NCBI RefSeq assembly: GCF_018408705.1
Contig: NZ_AP023420.1
Coordinates: forward strand, 62,001-126,000
Direction of reading: 5' to 3'
Length of the DNA stretch: 64,000 bases
DNA from: Pusillibacter faecalis
GTDB lineage: Bacteria; Bacillota; Clostridia; Oscillospirales; Oscillospiraceae
Made by a program: the position numbers and the translations under genes. The notes under the pieces were generated by a model, which was not told the origin of the DNA, did no database searches, and worked only from the letters and a program-made list of their open reading frames with translations. Of this stretch, positions 35,585 through 43,895 are shown in pieces. The first letter of the stretch is position 1. Each line of letters opens with the position of its first letter.

Positions 35585-37069
35585 TCAGGCAGTCTCATAG
35601 GCTTGATCCAGGAAATCTTTTTCAAAGAATTTGTCCAGAGTCTCCCGTTTCGCCGGCTTGGTCAGGAGACTCACAAGGATGCTGACAGGCAGATTGAAAA
35701 TGAGCCCCCAGATGCCGGCATGAATCCCCAGCGGGTGTACCCAGACAAAGGTAAAGAGGATCGTAACCGTAAGCCCCACGGCGAGGCCTGTGCACACACC
35801 GGTTTTGGTACTCCGGGGCCAGGCAAATACCCCCAGAATCATGGGGAAAATCTGTCCCAGGAACCCATAGCCCACGTTCAGAATATTCACCAGGTTCGAG
35901 GGATTCATAATGGACAGCGGCAGAATAATCACGAACATGAAGGGGATCAGCATCAGCCGCTGGACACGTCCCTTGTTCTCATCCTTTACCAAGCCATATG
36001 GAACAAACACATCGTTGGTCCAGGAAAAGGCCAAGCACTGGAACAACGGAGCGCAGGAGGATTGTGCCGCAGCCAGCGTACCGGCCCCCATCAGTCCCAC
36101 CAGGGGCCAGGGCATGGACTCCAGAGCCAGCGTCAGCCCGACCTTATCCATAGCCCCGGTGTAGTTCTTCATGGCAAATATACACACGAACCCCACTACC
36201 ATCATAGGAATCATGACCAGCTGATACAGCGGAACCAAGGTGGTGGCCTTGCGTGCATCCTCTTCTGTCTTGCCTCCTGTAGCGGCCATCCAGAAGTTCG
36301 GCCACACGGAAACCGTGGTAATCAGAATAGAGGTGCTCCAAAACGCGGTTGTCCAAGTACCGGTGGGGCCAGGCAGGGTCAAGTGCGCCGGAGAGACCTC
36401 CGCAATTTTCTCAAAGGTAGTAAACCACGTCCAGTCACCCGTAAATTTGTAGCACAGGTAGAAAGCGGCGATAATTGCGATCACAAACATCAAAAGTCCC
36501 TGCATGATGGAAACCCAGCCCACTGAGGCAAGTCCGCTGGAATAGACATAGCTGAAAACCGCAATCAAAATCAGAATTTCCGCCAGCCACATGGGGATGT
36601 GCCCGCCGCTCATCACATTGATGATATAGCCGCAGCCGACCACCTGAACCACAGCATAGCACACCATCGTCAAAGAGCCAGCAAAGGTGGCAAACGCCCG
36701 GACAAAGCGGCTTTCATAGCGGACGCCGAAAGCCTCGGACTGCGTCAAAATATTGCTTTTTCTAGAAAGGCGGATAATGCGGGGATTGATGAGATAGCCA
36801 ACCATCTGCATCAGCGCCAGGTATACGCTGACGTAAAGAATGCTCACGCCGTTCGACCAGGCCGTGCCGGGGGCACCCATAAAGGTATAGGCACTGATTT
36901 GAGAGCCACCCAGCATGAAGAACAGCATCAGCGGCCCCATGGTCGCGCCGGCGACCCCCCAGTTTTTATGCTGGGTCATGTCCATCTTTCTTCCCGGCAA
37001 GATTCCAATCACAATCGTGAAAATCGTGTAAATAACGGTAATAATAAAAGGCAGAATCCAGTTTTCCAT
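35585..37069 (-). CDS. Sodium:solute symporter (SSS family)
   Basis: 494 residues with about thirteen predicted helices. GAPGTAWSNG near residue 65 and FSYVYSSGLASVGWVSIMQG near 155-175 fit the SSS family, as does the SSCAPLFQCLAFSWTNDVF segment near 335. It imports an organic solute with sodium. The start is the ATG at 37069, overlapping the stop of the small upstream gene (TGATG), with GGGGGG as ribosome site. The partner genes suggest the solute is an N-acyl or formamide-like compound; the sequence alone does not show it. Confidence 0.85.
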   Translation of the reverse strand: MENWILPFIITVIYTIFTIVIGILPGRKMDMTQHKNWGVAGATMGPLMLFFMLGGSQISAYTFMGAPGTAWSNGVSILYVSVYLALMQMVGYLINPRIIRLSRKSNILTQSEAFGVRYESRFVRAFATFAGSLTMVCYAVVQVVGCGYIINVMSGGHIPMWLAEILILIAVFSYVYSSGLASVGWVSIMQGLLMFVIAIIAAFYLCYKFTGDWTWFTTFEKIAEVSPAHLTLPGPTGTWTTAFWSTSILITTVSVWPNFWMAATGGKTEEDARKATTLVPLYQLVMIPMMVVGFVCIFAMKNYTGAMDKVGLTLALESMPWPLVGLMGAGTLAAAQSSCAPLFQCLAFSWTNDVFVPYGLVKDENKGRVQRLMLIPFMFVIILPLSIMNPSNLVNILNVGYGFLGQIFPMILGVFAWPRSTKTGVCTGLAVGLTVTILFTFVWVHPLGIHAGIWGLIFNLPVSILVSLLTKPAKRETLDKFFEKDFLDQAYETA

Positions 37070-37320
37070 CACTTTACCCCCCAATGAAGCGCAAGTCGCA
37101 GCACAATCACCACCGCAAGCACGATCCCAATGGACCACAGCATGATCAGCGGCATTCCCAGAACAAGGACTGGCTGGTTCACCAGGCTGATAATCGGCAC
37201 GATGCTGCAGAGAATCACAATGAGAAACAGCACCGCGCAGAGTTTTCCTTTCCCGGTTGTGGGATGCACAAAGACGAAGGGCTTTAGCTTCTGCTCTTTC
37301 TTGACAGGTTCATTGCTCAT
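37069..37320 (-). CDS. Small membrane protein accompanying the symporter (DUF3311-like)
   Basis: 83 residues with two predicted helices (about 27-48 and 52-77). LGMPLIMLWSIGIVL in the second half resembles the conserved core of DUF3311/YhdT-type proteins that are encoded directly before SSS permeases such as pantothenate symporters. It overlaps the symporter gene by one base pattern (TGATG), so the two are made together; it is probably an accessory subunit. First gene of the operon. AAGGAGG lies about 6 bases before the ATG. Confidence 0.75.
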   Translation of the reverse strand: MSNEPVKKEQKLKPFVFVHPTTGKGKLCAVLFLIVILCSIVPIISLVNQPVLVLGMPLIMLWSIGIVLAVVIVLRLALHWGVK

Positions 37321-37500
37321 GACATAGCCTCCTTTTCCAAATCACACAGAGCGGCGTCCCGCAGCTGGATTGAAACAGCCATTGAAACCGTGCGCACATT
37401 CAATCTGTATCAATCATTAAGTAACTTATACCATAATTTTATTGATAATGACTGCGAAAAATTCATATGGTGCCTGCCGACAAAGTGCATTCACTCAAAA

Positions 37501-37522
37501 AGCATAGATGCACTCCTATGCT
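37501..37522 (-). terminator. Terminator-like hairpin in the leader of the symporter operon
   Basis: AGCATAG (37501-37507) pairs with CTATGCT (37516-37522), and on the minus strand five T residues follow. It lies 180 bases upstream of the first operon gene, with no gene between it and the phosphatase terminator at 37747, so it may be an attenuator in a long leader. The rest of 37321-37892 holds no gene. Confidence 0.45.
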
Positions 37523-37746
37523 GCCAGGCCGCTGCCTTTGATTCCAGGTTCCCCTTTCGTTCTCCGCCGACGTTGATATGAAAGGTCTGGATGTCCCTTC
37601 TGTATTTTTATTTGGCGTTTTCTGCACAAGCACGTCAGAGAAGTACATTCTTCGATGTAAATATGTCCATTTTACGTTAAAACCGCAAAATTAAGAACCA
37701 AGGCGAATGCGGACTGTCCAGCTCAAGTATGGTCAATTGGAAAAGC

Positions 37747-37786
37747 AAAGAGACGTCCTGAACCATTGGATTCAGAACGTCTCTTT
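37747..37786 (-). terminator. Terminator of the tyrosine phosphatase gene
   Basis: 16-base arms with one mismatch (37747-37762 with 37771-37786, AAAGAGACGT at the base) followed on the minus strand by a T-rich stretch; about 105 bases beyond the leftward stop. Confidence 0.65.
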
Positions 37787-37892
37787 AAGGAATGGCACTA
37801 TCAGTTGCATACTCAGCTGAATAAATCCATCTCAAAAACAGACCCGTCAAATTTGAAACTTGATGTTATGCTGACTTTCTGTCTCAGTACAA

Positions 37893-38366
37893 TCAGTTTA
37901 CCCGTTCCCGAGCTCCCTCCTGCCCCCTGAGTATCCCTCGGCATCCCGCCAGAACATCCTGCCAGGTGGCCTCGAAATCCCCGGTATACCAGGGATCGGC
38001 CACCTCCTGTCCCAGGTCTCCCGCATATTCCAGCAGCAAGTGAATCTTCCCATCCGGGTCCCCACCACAGATCTGTCGGAGATTTCGGATATTTGCCTGA
38101 TCCATGCCGATCAGCAGATCGTAATCGGCATAGTCCCTTTTCCTCACCTGCCGGGCAGTTTTTCCAGCGCAGCTAATTCCGTGTTCCGCCAGCTTCCGCC
38201 GTGCCGGCGGGTATACCGGGTTTCCAACCTCCTCCGCACTGGTAGCTGCAGAGGCAATTTGGAACTGGTCCTCTATCCCTGCCTTTTTCACCAGCTCCTT
38301 CATGGCGAACTCTGCCATGGGGCTCCGACAGATATTGCCGTGGCACACGAATAGTATTTTTATCAT
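37893..38366 (-). CDS. Low-molecular-weight protein-tyrosine phosphatase
   Basis: 157 residues, full length for the family and cytosolic. The P-loop CHGNICRS begins at Cys8, with Arg14 completing the C-X5-R signature, and the general-acid loop VADPWYTGDF is near residue 120. It dephosphorylates tyrosine residues, in Firmicutes often of stress or capsule regulators. The frame is open for 58 more codons upstream, but that part crosses the left attachment site of the mobile element, so the ATG at 38366 (GGAG about 10 bases upstream) is the only sensible start. The insertion 48 bases upstream has probably replaced its native promoter. Confidence 0.88.
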   Translation of the reverse strand: MIKILFVCHGNICRSPMAEFAMKELVKKAGIEDQFQIASAATSAEEVGNPVYPPARRKLAEHGISCAGKTARQVRKRDYADYDLLIGMDQANIRNLRQICGGDPDGKIHLLLEYAGDLGQEVADPWYTGDFEATWQDVLAGCRGILRGQEGARERVN

Positions 38367-38413
38367 CTTTTTATAACTCCTCATAAATCCTGTATTTTTT
38401 CTCAAACGCTTGA

Positions 38414-38429
38414 TATTACAGGGATTTTC
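38414..38429. repeat. attL: left attachment core of the mobile element
   Basis: ACAGGGATTTTC (38418-38429) is repeated exactly at 55992-56003 in the same orientation, and the four bases before it match at three positions. It lies 134 bases outside the int stop codon and 48 bases before the phosphatase start, as expected for the end of a tyrosine-recombinase element. Confidence 0.6.
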
Positions 38430-38512
38430 ATATTTTGTGTGTTGCCCGAGCCACCACTTGTTTGAAAGATTTTTTCTCAAATCGTCTCGTGATTTCTCAT
38501 GTTTTTCCCTGC

Positions 38513-38553
38513 AATATTGGTAAAGACGTTGGTAAAACAAACCGCTTTACCAA
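38513..38553. repeat. Left arm-type repeats for integrase (TTGGTAAA)
   Basis: TTGGTAAA at 38517-38524, TTGGTAAAAC at 38529-38538 and an inverted copy TTTACCAA at 38546-38553, just outside the int stop codon. The same pair (AATATTGGTAAA, a short gap, TTGGTAAAAC) occurs at the other end at 55841-55865. In Tn916 the integrase N-terminal domain binds GTAAAT-containing DR2 arm repeats near both ends; these repeats fit that role by position and sequence. Confidence 0.6.
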
Positions 38554-38562
38554 CGGGCAATT

Positions 38563-39762
38563 TTAAGCGTTTGCCACTCGCAGCAGTTCATCTTTGGCGT
38601 CATCAAACTTCACATGGGTGTAGGTGTTCAGTATTACGCTGATGTCTGCATGACCCATGATGTACTGCAATGTCTTGGGGTTCAGCCCGGATTTTGCCAT
38701 ATTAGAACAGAAGGTGTGTCTGCACACATGAGGAGTTACCTTCGGCATCTGGATACGGTAAATCTTGTTATACTTTTGGACGATATGCTCCAGGTACTTC
38801 TCCCAATGAAGTGCCACCATGGGCATATCGTTCTTGTCCAGAAACAGAAAACCAGCATATCCATCTACCATTGGCTCCGCTTTTGGGTGGGCTCGGTTGG
38901 CAATGATCCGGCGGAAACAGGAGGCTACTTCCTCGGTCATCGGAACATAGCGGATGCCGCTTTCTGTCTTTGGCTGCTGGATCACATACTCCATCTGTGA
39001 TGTTCTCTGCAACTGATGATCTACTTTGATACGCATTTCCTCAAACTCAACATCCTGAATCGTAAGTCCGCAGAATTCCGAGATACGAAGCCCTGTGTGA
39101 AAGAGGATATAGATCCCGTCGTAGTATCTGCTGAAATGCTTGTCCTCTTTGATGAACTTCAGAAGATCCCGTTCCTGTTTCCGGCTGATGGCCTCTCTCG
39201 TCACAGAGTCATTAACGACCACCGAAGCCAGCTCAAAGCCGAATGGATTTTTGCGGATCAGATCATCGTCCACAGCCATCTGAAACGCCGGTCTGAGCAC
39301 GCCACGAATCGAATGAATCGAGCTGTATCCTCTGCCATCTGCCTGCTGGAGCTTAATCAGCCATGCTTTTGCATCCGATAAGCGCACTTTATCAATGCGC
39401 TGCCTGCCAAACGCCTCTTTTTTCAAAACATTGATTACCGTCTTATAGCCCGCCACTGTATTATGCCGGACGCCGGTTTTCAGAGAGACATACTTCTCTA
39501 CCAGTTCCAGAACCGTAAGATTTCCGCCGTTGGTTACGATATGATCGAACAGATCAGCTTCTATCTGCTTTTCTTTTTCTCTCAGAGAAGGTTCTCGCCG
39601 TTTCCCTTTAGGCATAGGATCATTCCTATCCAGCCTCCAGCTGTACACATTCTGCTCTTTGCCATCTTCATCGAGATAGCGGAACCGATACCTCCCATCC
39701 TTGCGCTGATACTCGCCTTCACGCAAAATCCGATTGCGGTTGTCTCGTCTTTTTTCACTCAT
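38563..39762 (-). CDS. int: Tn916-type tyrosine recombinase (integrase)
   Basis: 399 residues. The N-terminal arm-binding domain (MSEKRRDNRNRILREGEYQRKD) is very like Tn916 Int, followed by a core-binding SAM-like domain (about 85-175) and the catalytic domain. Catalytic residues seen: Arg in TGLRISE near residue 233, HVCRH with Arg348, His371 in MGHAD, and the nucleophile Tyr381 in NTYTHV. All are intact, so it should excise and integrate the element. It lies at the left end, 126 bases from the excisionase gene, as in Tn916. A 14-bp near-perfect hairpin lies between the two genes. Confidence 0.93.
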   Translation of the reverse strand: MSEKRRDNRNRILREGEYQRKDGRYRFRYLDEDGKEQNVYSWRLDRNDPMPKGKRREPSLREKEKQIEADLFDHIVTNGGNLTVLELVEKYVSLKTGVRHNTVAGYKTVINVLKKEAFGRQRIDKVRLSDAKAWLIKLQQADGRGYSSIHSIRGVLRPAFQMAVDDDLIRKNPFGFELASVVVNDSVTREAISRKQERDLLKFIKEDKHFSRYYDGIYILFHTGLRISEFCGLTIQDVEFEEMRIKVDHQLQRTSQMEYVIQQPKTESGIRYVPMTEEVASCFRRIIANRAHPKAEPMVDGYAGFLFLDKNDMPMVALHWEKYLEHIVQKYNKIYRIQMPKVTPHVCRHTFCSNMAKSGLNPKTLQYIMGHADISVILNTYTHVKFDDAKDELLRVANA

Positions 39763-39787
39763 TGAAATCTCTCCTTTTCAAACGTAA

Positions 39788-39833
39788 GGAGAGCCAGACT
39801 TGTACTCTTATCATATCATAAGTTTGGCTCTCC
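39788..39833. repeat. Hairpin between xis and int
   Basis: GGAGAGCCA (39788-39796) pairs with TGGCTCTCC (39825-39833), extended inward by ACTT/AAGT after one mismatch, giving 14-base arms with an 18-base loop. It lies in the leader of int. No T run follows in the int direction, so a role in RNA stability or translation control is more likely than termination. Confidence 0.5.
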
Positions 39834-39888
39834 GCATAGCTTTGCCACGAAAGATCGGCAATTTGTCATTTATCCTTATAAAAAGCCG

Positions 39889-40122
39889 TCACACAGCAGT
39901 CGCCTGATCCAGATACCGCTCGAATTTTTCCCGCTTGATCAAAGCACGGTTCCCATTCATAACATAAAAATCCTCGTTAGGGTGCTCGTCAATCAGCATT
40001 CTCAGCTTGCCTTCTCCAATATGATAATACCCGGCGGCCTCCTCAATCGTCAGCGTATAACGATGCCAGACCGGAATATTCAAACATTTCTTACTACAAG
40101 TCATCGTTTTTTCATTTACCAT
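39889..40122 (-). CDS. xis: Tn916-type excisionase
   Basis: 77 residues, a small winged-helix DNA-binding protein that bends DNA at the element ends and favours excision. WHRYTLTIEEAAGYYHIGEGKLRML and the closing MNGNRALIKREKFERYLDQ closely resemble Tn916 Xis, which has 67 residues; here there are about ten additional N-terminal residues. ATG with GGAGG about 6 bases upstream. It is placed next to int as usual. Confidence 0.9.
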   Translation of the reverse strand: MVNEKTMTCSKKCLNIPVWHRYTLTIEEAAGYYHIGEGKLRMLIDEHPNEDFYVMNGNRALIKREKFERYLDQATAV

Positions 40123-40391
40123 AGGCTACCTCCATAGAGTAGCAGGCCAGACAACAGCTTACCGGCAATGAAGTCCGGAAACGAACCTCTGAAAACCTGT
40201 AAACTATCGTCTGACCTGCAAATCTTACTTTATCAATTTTCTTGAAAAATCTCGTTGCTTTCGTTGCCGGAGATAGAGATAGATATTAGAAAATGCCTTA
40301 TTTACAGGCTTTTTCCGTATCCAGACCAGAAAATTCCCGGCAACGAACCCGGCAACCAAGTGACAACCATCCCGGCAACAGACCGCTTATT
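40123..40391. repeat. Intergenic region with CCCGGCAAC iteron-like repeats
   Basis: Three direct copies of CCCGGCAAC at 40336, 40348 and 40371 (12 and 23 bases apart) plus an inverted CGTTGCCGG at 40262. A longer imperfect inverted repeat, GCAGGCCAGAC near 40143 with GTCTGACCTGC near 40210, lies next to xis. The cluster sits between the replication-type genes and xis; iterons for an element-encoded initiator, or sites for its regulator, are both possible. Confidence 0.4.
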
Positions 40392-41684
40392 TTATGCGAT
40401 CCACTCCTTCGGCAGTTCCAGCTGGCGGCATTCTTCCTCGCTCAACTCCACAAATCCATCTTCGTTGCCGGAAACGTCCCGTTCCCAGCCCCTCTGCCTG
40501 CCATATCCGGCGAACATCCGGGGATTGGAGAATGGTTTCCAGCCCGTCACCACCGTGTTCATGATCTCGTTAATATTGTGCAGCTGCCACCGCTTCGGCT
40601 CGTCATAGGTGTGTCCCAGCGCCTCCTTGAATAACTGTTTGGAGCAGACCATACTGCCGGTGTAGTGTTCCAGAAAGCCCTGTATCTGCCCGGCCTCGGT
40701 GTCCTCTGGCATGAAGTCCTTCTGTACCTCCACCAGCTGGCGCTGGATGGACTTGCTGAACTTCATAGAGTAGTGGCCGCTGCGGTAAATCGTCATGGCC
40801 TCCGCCCAGACCTGTAAAAGATAGGCTCTGGAGGCGTCCTCGTCCTCTAAAATGTGAACCTCCGCATTCTCCGGGTAAATCATGATCGGCAGGAAGCGCC
40901 GGTTCCCTGCCCGGTCAAGGGGCAGAAAGTCCAGCGTGTTGGAAGAACCGCCGAACACGCACTGCCGCAGCCGGTCTTTGGGCTGGGCCTCATAGGGCGT
41001 CCGGTAGGTTTCCTTCTGGCGGCTGATGAAAGAGCGGATTTCCTCAATGCTTTTGGCGCTGCTGGTAGCCAGCATCTCCGACATCTCGATGATCCAGTGG
41101 CCTTGCAGCTTCAAATACACCCGGTCATCGTCCAGCTTTTTTAGATCGTCACTGAACCACTCGTCCCGGATCGCCCCCAGCAGGAAGTGCTTCAGCATTT
41201 CCTCCACATAATCGCTCTCGTCCGCACCTAAGAAGTGATGGAGACAGGAGCGGATGCGGGGCGTCCCGTCCCATACAAGGCCGTTCAGCACGTCCTGTAT
41301 GGGATGGTAGCAGTTCTCATTCGCCACGATGGAGAGCGCCGCCGTCATTTTCTTCTCGCTGGTCAGACCATAATTCTGCTCAAAATAGAGAAGCAGATAT
41401 TTCACGTCCGTATCCGTCAGAGCGCTGGTATTCCTGCGCCAACCCAAATCCCGCACAATATCCACCCGGTCAGTCAGGAGGTTCAGCCGGATCGCCCCAC
41501 GCAGGAGAGGGTCATGGCAGAACACCGTCCGGCAGTTGCCGATGGTGTTGGCGGGCTGGCCTTTTTCCGTGACAGAGAGGCTTTCCCGCACTTCGTCAAC
41601 GCTCTGCTCCGGCGCTAAGGCTTCGGCTGCGCTCATGGCGGCCTGCCGGGTGGCTGGCGGTAAACTCTGATATTCGCTGCTCAA
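40392..41684 (-). CDS. VapE/VirE-family helicase-like protein with apparent loss of the P-loop
   Basis: 430 residues. Family members are superfamily-3-like ATPases of phages and mobile elements, normally encoded after a primase. N-terminal part and the segments EIRSFISRQKETYRTPYE, RQCVFGGSSNTLDFLP and DRAGNRRFLPI are typical. In the family a Walker A segment (pattern GxxGxGKS) lies between the LKHFLLGAI helix and the following EWFSDDL strand; here LLGAI runs directly into RDEWFSDDL near residue 170, so about 35 residues including the P-loop are missing without a frame break. ATP hydrolysis should be lost. The start is a TTG (41684) with GAGG 5 bases upstream, overlapping the primase gene by 89 bases. 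Probably non-functional or repurposed. Confidence 0.75.
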   Translation of the reverse strand: MSSEYQSLPPATRQAAMSAAEALAPEQSVDEVRESLSVTEKGQPANTIGNCRTVFCHDPLLRGAIRLNLLTDRVDIVRDLGWRRNTSALTDTDVKYLLLYFEQNYGLTSEKKMTAALSIVANENCYHPIQDVLNGLVWDGTPRIRSCLHHFLGADESDYVEEMLKHFLLGAIRDEWFSDDLKKLDDDRVYLKLQGHWIIEMSEMLATSSAKSIEEIRSFISRQKETYRTPYEAQPKDRLRQCVFGGSSNTLDFLPLDRAGNRRFLPIMIYPENAEVHILEDEDASRAYLLQVWAEAMTIYRSGHYSMKFSKSIQRQLVEVQKDFMPEDTEAGQIQGFLEHYTGSMVCSKQLFKEALGHTYDEPKRWQLHNINEIMNTVVTGWKPFSNPRMFAGYGRQRGWERDVSGNEDGFVELSEEECRQLELPKEWIA

Positions 41685-42249
41685 TCTTCCTCACCTCTTT
41701 TCCATACTCAGCGACTACGCAGGCACGTTCCTCCATGCTGCCGGACAGGAGAATATCCAGCAGATACTCCGTGTACGGTTTCTTTTGCAAGGCCTCCACG
41801 AACAACGGGTGCCATGCTTCCTCCGGCGTCTGCGGGGCGTATTCCTGTTCCCAGCGTTCCAGCAGATGCAGGTAATCGCACAATACCCGGAAACATTTCT
41901 GCTCTGCCTGCCGGTAGCGCAGTTCCTCGCTGATTTTTCGTTTGACCGGCCGCCTGCGGGGTGGGTCATGGCCTTTGGCGTCATAGCTGACGGAAAAATC
42001 CTCCGCCAGCTTCAACGCCGCCTCCTTACTGTTCAGGCCAAACAGACGGGCGGTAAAATCAATCACATCCCCGTCCGCCTGACAGCCGAAACAGTGGAAC
42101 CGGCGGTCAACCTTCATGCTGGGATGTTTGTCATCGTGAAAGGGACAGCAGGCCATCCCATTCCTGCCTACCGGCACCCCATAAATTTTCGCAGCCTGCT
42201 TTGTGGTGACAGACTCCTTCACCGCTTCAAATACATTCGATTTCCTCAC
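41596..42249 (-). CDS. CHC2 zinc-finger primase-like protein
   Basis: About 217 residues. The CHC2 zinc motif of DnaG-type primases is clear: CPFHDDKHPSM beginning at about Cys35, then FHCFGC at about 52-56, followed by ADGDVIDFTARLFGLNSKEAALKLA. Only the zinc-binding N-terminal part resembles DnaG; no TOPRIM domain is seen, as in other small element-encoded primases. It would support replication of the element with the VapE-like protein. The start is uncertain: the frame runs up to an ATG at 42300 that overlaps the relaxase stop (ATGA), but the family usually begins just before NVFEAVKES, hence the GTG at 42249 is given. Confidence 0.75.
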   Translation of the reverse strand: MRKSNVFEAVKESVTTKQAAKIYGVPVGRNGMACCPFHDDKHPSMKVDRRFHCFGCQADGDVIDFTARLFGLNSKEAALKLAEDFSVSYDAKGHDPPRRRPVKRKISEELRYRQAEQKCFRVLCDYLHLLERWEQEYAPQTPEEAWHPLFVEALQKKPYTEYLLDILLSGSMEERACVVAEYGKEVRKIEQRISEFTASHPAGRHERSRSLSAGAER

Positions 42250-42296
42250 CTCCAGACAAAGAAAAAGGCACCCGTTTCCGCAGAAAATCAGATGCC

Positions 42297-43541
42297 TCAT
42301 AACTCCATATCGTGTTTCTTTTTCGGAGCGATCCGCCCCTCACGTTCCCAGCGTTCCCGGTTATCCCGGTCAGCGTCCACCTTGCCTTTCGCCAGCTTCT
42401 CCAGGATGGATTCCCTGGCTTTCTCCTTGATCTGCTCTTTACCAGCTTTCTTGACCTCCGGCTGCAAAAGCGATTTCTGGATTTTTGCCAGGGCGTTCTG
42501 CATGACCCGCTTGATTTTGGTAATCACACCATCCAGCCGGGCGGCAGCGTAGTCACGCTCCTTCTTCGGGGCCTTCCGCTCCGGCGAAAGCACCCACGTT
42601 TTCGTTTCTTCAATCAGACGAATATCTTCTTTGTGTGTCTCCTGACGGACAGTATCGGTCACCACCTCCACCGCCTTGTCATAGGCCACATCGGAAACAT
42701 CATCCAGCAGCGTCTCTACGTCCTCAATTTTAAGCGTCAGTTCTTCCAGCTTCTGCTCCTGCGCCGCCAGCTGCTCCTTCTGCTTCATCAGGATATAATC
42801 CTGTTTTTCCAGATACTCCCGCCCACCGTAGGACGGTTCCTGATCCAGATGCAGCCCATGCCGCTTCGTGATGTCAAACAGGATCGTCCGGCAGACCGCA
42901 TCGAAGGTCTGTTTCCGGTTGTTATGCCTGCCTTTTGGCTTGTCCGGGTTCGGGAGAGGGATGCCCAGTTCCTCCAGCGCCTTCTCCTGCTGGGGGCACA
43001 GTTCCCCGTAGCGGTTCTCACAGTCGAACACATGGCGCTCATGGATGTGGGGCGTCCCCTCGTCCAGATGGAGCGCCCAGTCCAAGATGTGAATATGGGA
43101 ACCAAAGCGGCGCTCGAATTCCTCATAGAACTCGTTGACGATACGAAAGAGGGTTTCCGGCGGGACGGATTCTTCCAGCGTGCCGATCTGGTAGATGCTT
43201 TCCTCCGGGCAGGTCTTGTTGTTTTTCAGCAAGTCCTCCACGGTGCGGTTGCGCTCGGTGTGCCGGGTTTTCTCATTCCGGGCATTCTGCGCCTCCACAT
43301 GGTCAGAATAATGCTCGTAGTAGTACATCCGCTCGATTTCCTCAAAGCTGAAATCCGGCTGCTCCGGGTTCTCCCGGAACTCGTGTGTGGTGAAGCCCCG
43401 GTAGCAGTCCCAGTAGACGTTCTGTCTGGCCCGCTCTGCGTCAATGTGTTCGCTGTTCTCCACATCGAACCGGCGGTCATTGTGGCGGGGATTGTAGGTG
43501 CCATGCTTGCCGGAGCGTCCGTTGTGCCTTGTCAGTTTCAA
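42297..43541 (-). CDS. Mobilization relaxase, Mob_Pre (plasmid recombination) family
   Basis: 414 residues. It nicks DNA at oriT and stays covalently bound to the 5' end during transfer. The N-terminus (KLTRHNGRSGKHGTYNPRHNDRRFDV) and the HUH metal motif HLDEGTPHIHERH near residue 157 are characteristic. The second half is a long helical, Glu/Gln/Lys-rich coiled-coil region (about 245-300) and a basic C-terminus. The start is a TTG at 43541 with AGGAGG 7 bases upstream; the frame is open for 117 more codons upstream, but that part is Pro/Arg-rich and lies over the likely oriT. With no other transfer genes in the element, it must borrow a conjugation machine. Confidence 0.88.
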   Translation of the reverse strand: MKLTRHNGRSGKHGTYNPRHNDRRFDVENSEHIDAERARQNVYWDCYRGFTTHEFRENPEQPDFSFEEIERMYYYEHYSDHVEAQNARNEKTRHTERNRTVEDLLKNNKTCPEESIYQIGTLEESVPPETLFRIVNEFYEEFERRFGSHIHILDWALHLDEGTPHIHERHVFDCENRYGELCPQQEKALEELGIPLPNPDKPKGRHNNRKQTFDAVCRTILFDITKRHGLHLDQEPSYGGREYLEKQDYILMKQKEQLAAQEQKLEELTLKIEDVETLLDDVSDVAYDKAVEVVTDTVRQETHKEDIRLIEETKTWVLSPERKAPKKERDYAAARLDGVITKIKRVMQNALAKIQKSLLQPEVKKAGKEQIKEKARESILEKLAKGKVDADRDNRERWEREGRIAPKKKHDMEL

Positions 43542-43890
43542 ACAATTTCCCTCCTTCCTGCGAAGATGTTCCGGGGCCGGGGAAAGGCGGCGAAGCCGCA
43601 AATTCTGCGTCAGGTAATACCCAGTATAAGTTGACGCAGGCATCAACTTTCCCTGGGCAAGGCGCTTCGCCCTTGACCCGATGGGGCGGCTGCCCTCAAC
43701 CCGCCAATGGGCGTTGCCCCTTGACCCCAGCAGTGCGCTGCCGCCCCTGCGCCCCGGCACAAAGGGCTTGCCACCCTCTGTACTCCCGCCCGGAGAAGCG
43801 GTTTCCGCCAGTTTCACCGGCTCCGTATCCGCACAGTTACGCCTTTCGGCGGGAAGTGGATACGGAATACGCCTGCGGGGATTGCCGGTC
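43542..43890. other. GC-rich repeat region upstream of the relaxase, candidate oriT
   Basis: AAGTTGA (43628-43634) and TCAACTT (43643-43649) form a hairpin about 90 bases before the relaxase start. They are followed by several imperfect GC-rich units (for example GGGCAAGGCGCTTCGCCCTT, then runs ending in TTGACCCC) up to about 43790. Position directly upstream of a relaxase gene and the inverted repeat fit an origin of transfer. I cannot identify the nick site. Confidence 0.35.
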
Positions 43891-43895
43891 AAAAC

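Noticed and set aside
38367..38540. 58-codon N-terminal extension of the tyrosine phosphatase frame
   Set aside because: It crosses attL and integrase arm sites; the family starts at the ATG at 38366.
40321..40380. CCCGGCAAC copies considered as a CRISPR array
   Set aside because: Repeats are only 9 bases, spacing is 12-23 bases and no cas genes are present.
43542..43892. 117-codon N-terminal extension of the relaxase frame
   Set aside because: Low-complexity Pro/Arg/Gly content, a strong ribosome site at the TTG at 43541, and the region looks like oriT.
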